NCBI GenBank assembly: GCA_004352715.1
Contig: SCFE01000081.1
Location: 770,381-834,380 of the forward strand
Source: Hofstenia miamia
Taxonomy: Eukaryota; Xenacoelomorpha; Acoela
Length of the DNA: 64,000 nt
Reading direction: 5' to 3'
The notes beneath the pieces were generated by a model. The model did not search any database. It saw only the letters and a list, made by a program, of their open reading frames with translations, and was not told the origin of the DNA. Position numbers and translations under genes: made by a program. Shown in pieces: positions 62,554 to 64,000 of this stretch. The number at the start of each line of letters is the position of its first letter. The stretch's first letter is position 1.

Positions 62554-62591
<38 letters not shown>
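62554..62591. repeat. (ATT)n microsatellite
   Basis: About 12 TTA/ATT units; the only long trinucleotide tract in the window. Confidence 0.95.
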
Positions 62592-62593
<2 letters not shown>

Positions 62594-64000
62594 AAAAGTT
62601 AAGAAGTGCACTTTTACACAGATAGAACACAATTATAAGAAACAAACATGCTATACACATTTCCTGATTTCTTACACTAAGCTCACCACATACATAGACA
62701 CACACAAATGTACTATTATTATGTATTATGAATGTATATTTAGTTTGTAGTTTTAAAATTGTAACTTTTTAGCATTAACTCTTATTACTAGCCTCTAATA
62801 ACATTCCTCAACGTTCCAAATAATGCAGATTTCAATAGTCCTGTTGAAAACCTCATGATCAATCTCACAGTAGAGAATACAAACAATCTCATTTAATAAA
62901 TTTATTATCCAAGCAAAAGTTGAATTAAATTTTGTAATTCTACAACAGTTACATTAGATGAGCTTTTCAAACCAAAATATTTATGTTATTTTTGCCTTCA
63001 ATTTAAATTACTTAAATGATAAGGAAAACAATATTGTAGATGAAATTGCAGTTGCTTCTGACCGGATGATAGTCAATCAAATACCACCAACATGAAATCT
63101 AAATCTTATAGTTGCATGCTTTGTCGTATTCAATTCATTTGCGACATTATGTAGAATAATGACTGAAAAGAGGTCACATACAATAACACCAGTTTTTCAA
63201 ATTACTTTTAAATTTAAACTGTATAATCCCAATAAACCCATAAATGATTCTTCAAATATTAGGAAGTCAATGAGAGTTCGAAGAAGCTGAAAGCGCTGTG
63301 TGAATGTCTGAAGAAGATAGTCGCAATGATGTTTAGAAATTCTAATATTTTACACATAATAGGTATTCAATAGACTAGATTGTTACATTTTTTGTATAAA
63401 AATAGCGAAAACTTACTCAATAATGATTCACTGAAAAATATTTATATTAGGGTGACAAGAATTCAAATTTGGTTTCAATCAATTCATTTTCAAGCTAAAA
63501 AATTATTAGAAACTATAATTTGAGATATCTATTTTGCAAATCCCAAAAAACCATATCAATCATAAATTGAGAAATCTTATAACAATATCTTTGTAATTTA
63601 TGACGTGCGGCAGGTGTAGAATGCCAATTTAATGAAATGCAACAATGCATTTAACACACAATTATAGTATAAAGGATCTGTTTATGGCAGGTTTTTGTTC
63701 CAATACAATATAGTAGACTCCAGAACATCACTTCAAAGTTTAGTTATGATTTACAGAAGTTTGTAGTGCTTTCTGCATAATTCCATGCAAAGTATATAAT
63801 ATCAATGATTTGGTTAGACTTGACTTTTTAACAGTTGGCAAACATTCTTGGTAAAGAGTTCCCTTCAAATACAAAAAATATGCAAAATATTTTAATTCAC
63901 TGCATATGCATATGCTAAGCGCATAGATAGTACATCATTTCAAAAACAGCTGTTTGCTTAACAACTTTGAATTCTGCCTTTTGAAGTTTTAAATAATTTC
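62592..64000. other. Non-coding sequence to the right edge
   Basis: AT-rich. No exon, RNA gene or mobile element recognised. Confidence 0.4.

Noticed and set aside
62342-62750. Overlapping plus-strand frames near the ATT repeat
   Set aside because: Poly-Leu/Ile runs come from (ATT)n, and the rest is antisense to the LINE fragment.
1-64000. CRISPR-like arrays, tRNA or rRNA genes, bacterial operons
   Set aside because: None seen. The regular repeats are microsatellites, and the gene structure is intron-bearing animal type.

Overview
The window looks like intron-rich, AT-rich (TA-dinucleotide-rich) DNA from an animal genome, most likely an invertebrate. I cannot name the species. Evidence for a metazoan: two exons of a PDE1-type Ca2+/calmodulin-dependent cyclic-nucleotide phosphodiesterase with matching GT..AG phases, Tc1/mariner and hAT DNA transposons with TA or 8-bp target duplications, LINE and Penelope-like retroelement remnants, and many long (TA)n microsatellites. 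No bacterial-type gene organisation, CRISPR array, tRNA or rRNA was seen.

Gene content is sparse. On the minus strand, 28391-28156 encodes the N-terminal (calmodulin-binding/regulatory) part of PDE1. It splices in phase to the next PDE1 exon, present twice in tandem at 4891-4648 and 3533-3290, across an intron of about 23-25 kb. The catalytic exons were not found between 3290 and the left edge; they are outside the window or in the 1-kb gap at 1057-2056. The intron carries a broken hAT transposase (about 9.85-10.54 kb), a Tc1-like fragment (23.24-23.53 kb), a TIR element (20.5 kb), several local tandem duplications and many (TA)n tracts.

Upstream of the first PDE1 exon (28.4-43 kb) is non-coding sequence with two hAT-type MITEs (34.5 kb, 36.1 kb), a complete but dead Tc1 element (38076-39593) and a short Tc1-like deletion derivative (about 40.0-40.56 kb). 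The 46-50 kb and 59-62.6 kb parts hold decayed LINE and Penelope-like fragments.

The assembly of the window is itself the most striking structure. A 5.27-kb block (43788-49055) recurs in direct orientation and nearly unchanged at 56348-61615. A 3.4-kb block around PDE1 exon 1 (25994-29475) recurs inverted and about 2% diverged at 55096-51706. That inverted piece is isolated between two gaps of exactly 1000 N, and its exon falls in an internal gap. Lone N characters at 5043, 7092, 7216 and 34513 sit at the edges of smaller duplicated or indel-variant pieces. Together these suggest unmerged haplotypes and contig overlaps rather than genuine segmental duplications, and they bear directly on whether the tandem PDE1 exon is real. 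I found no convincing previously undescribed molecular system. The best leads are the PDE1 exon duplication (which, if real, must be mutually exclusive), its divergent calmodulin-binding helix, and a perfect bZIP-like palindrome upstream of its first exon.
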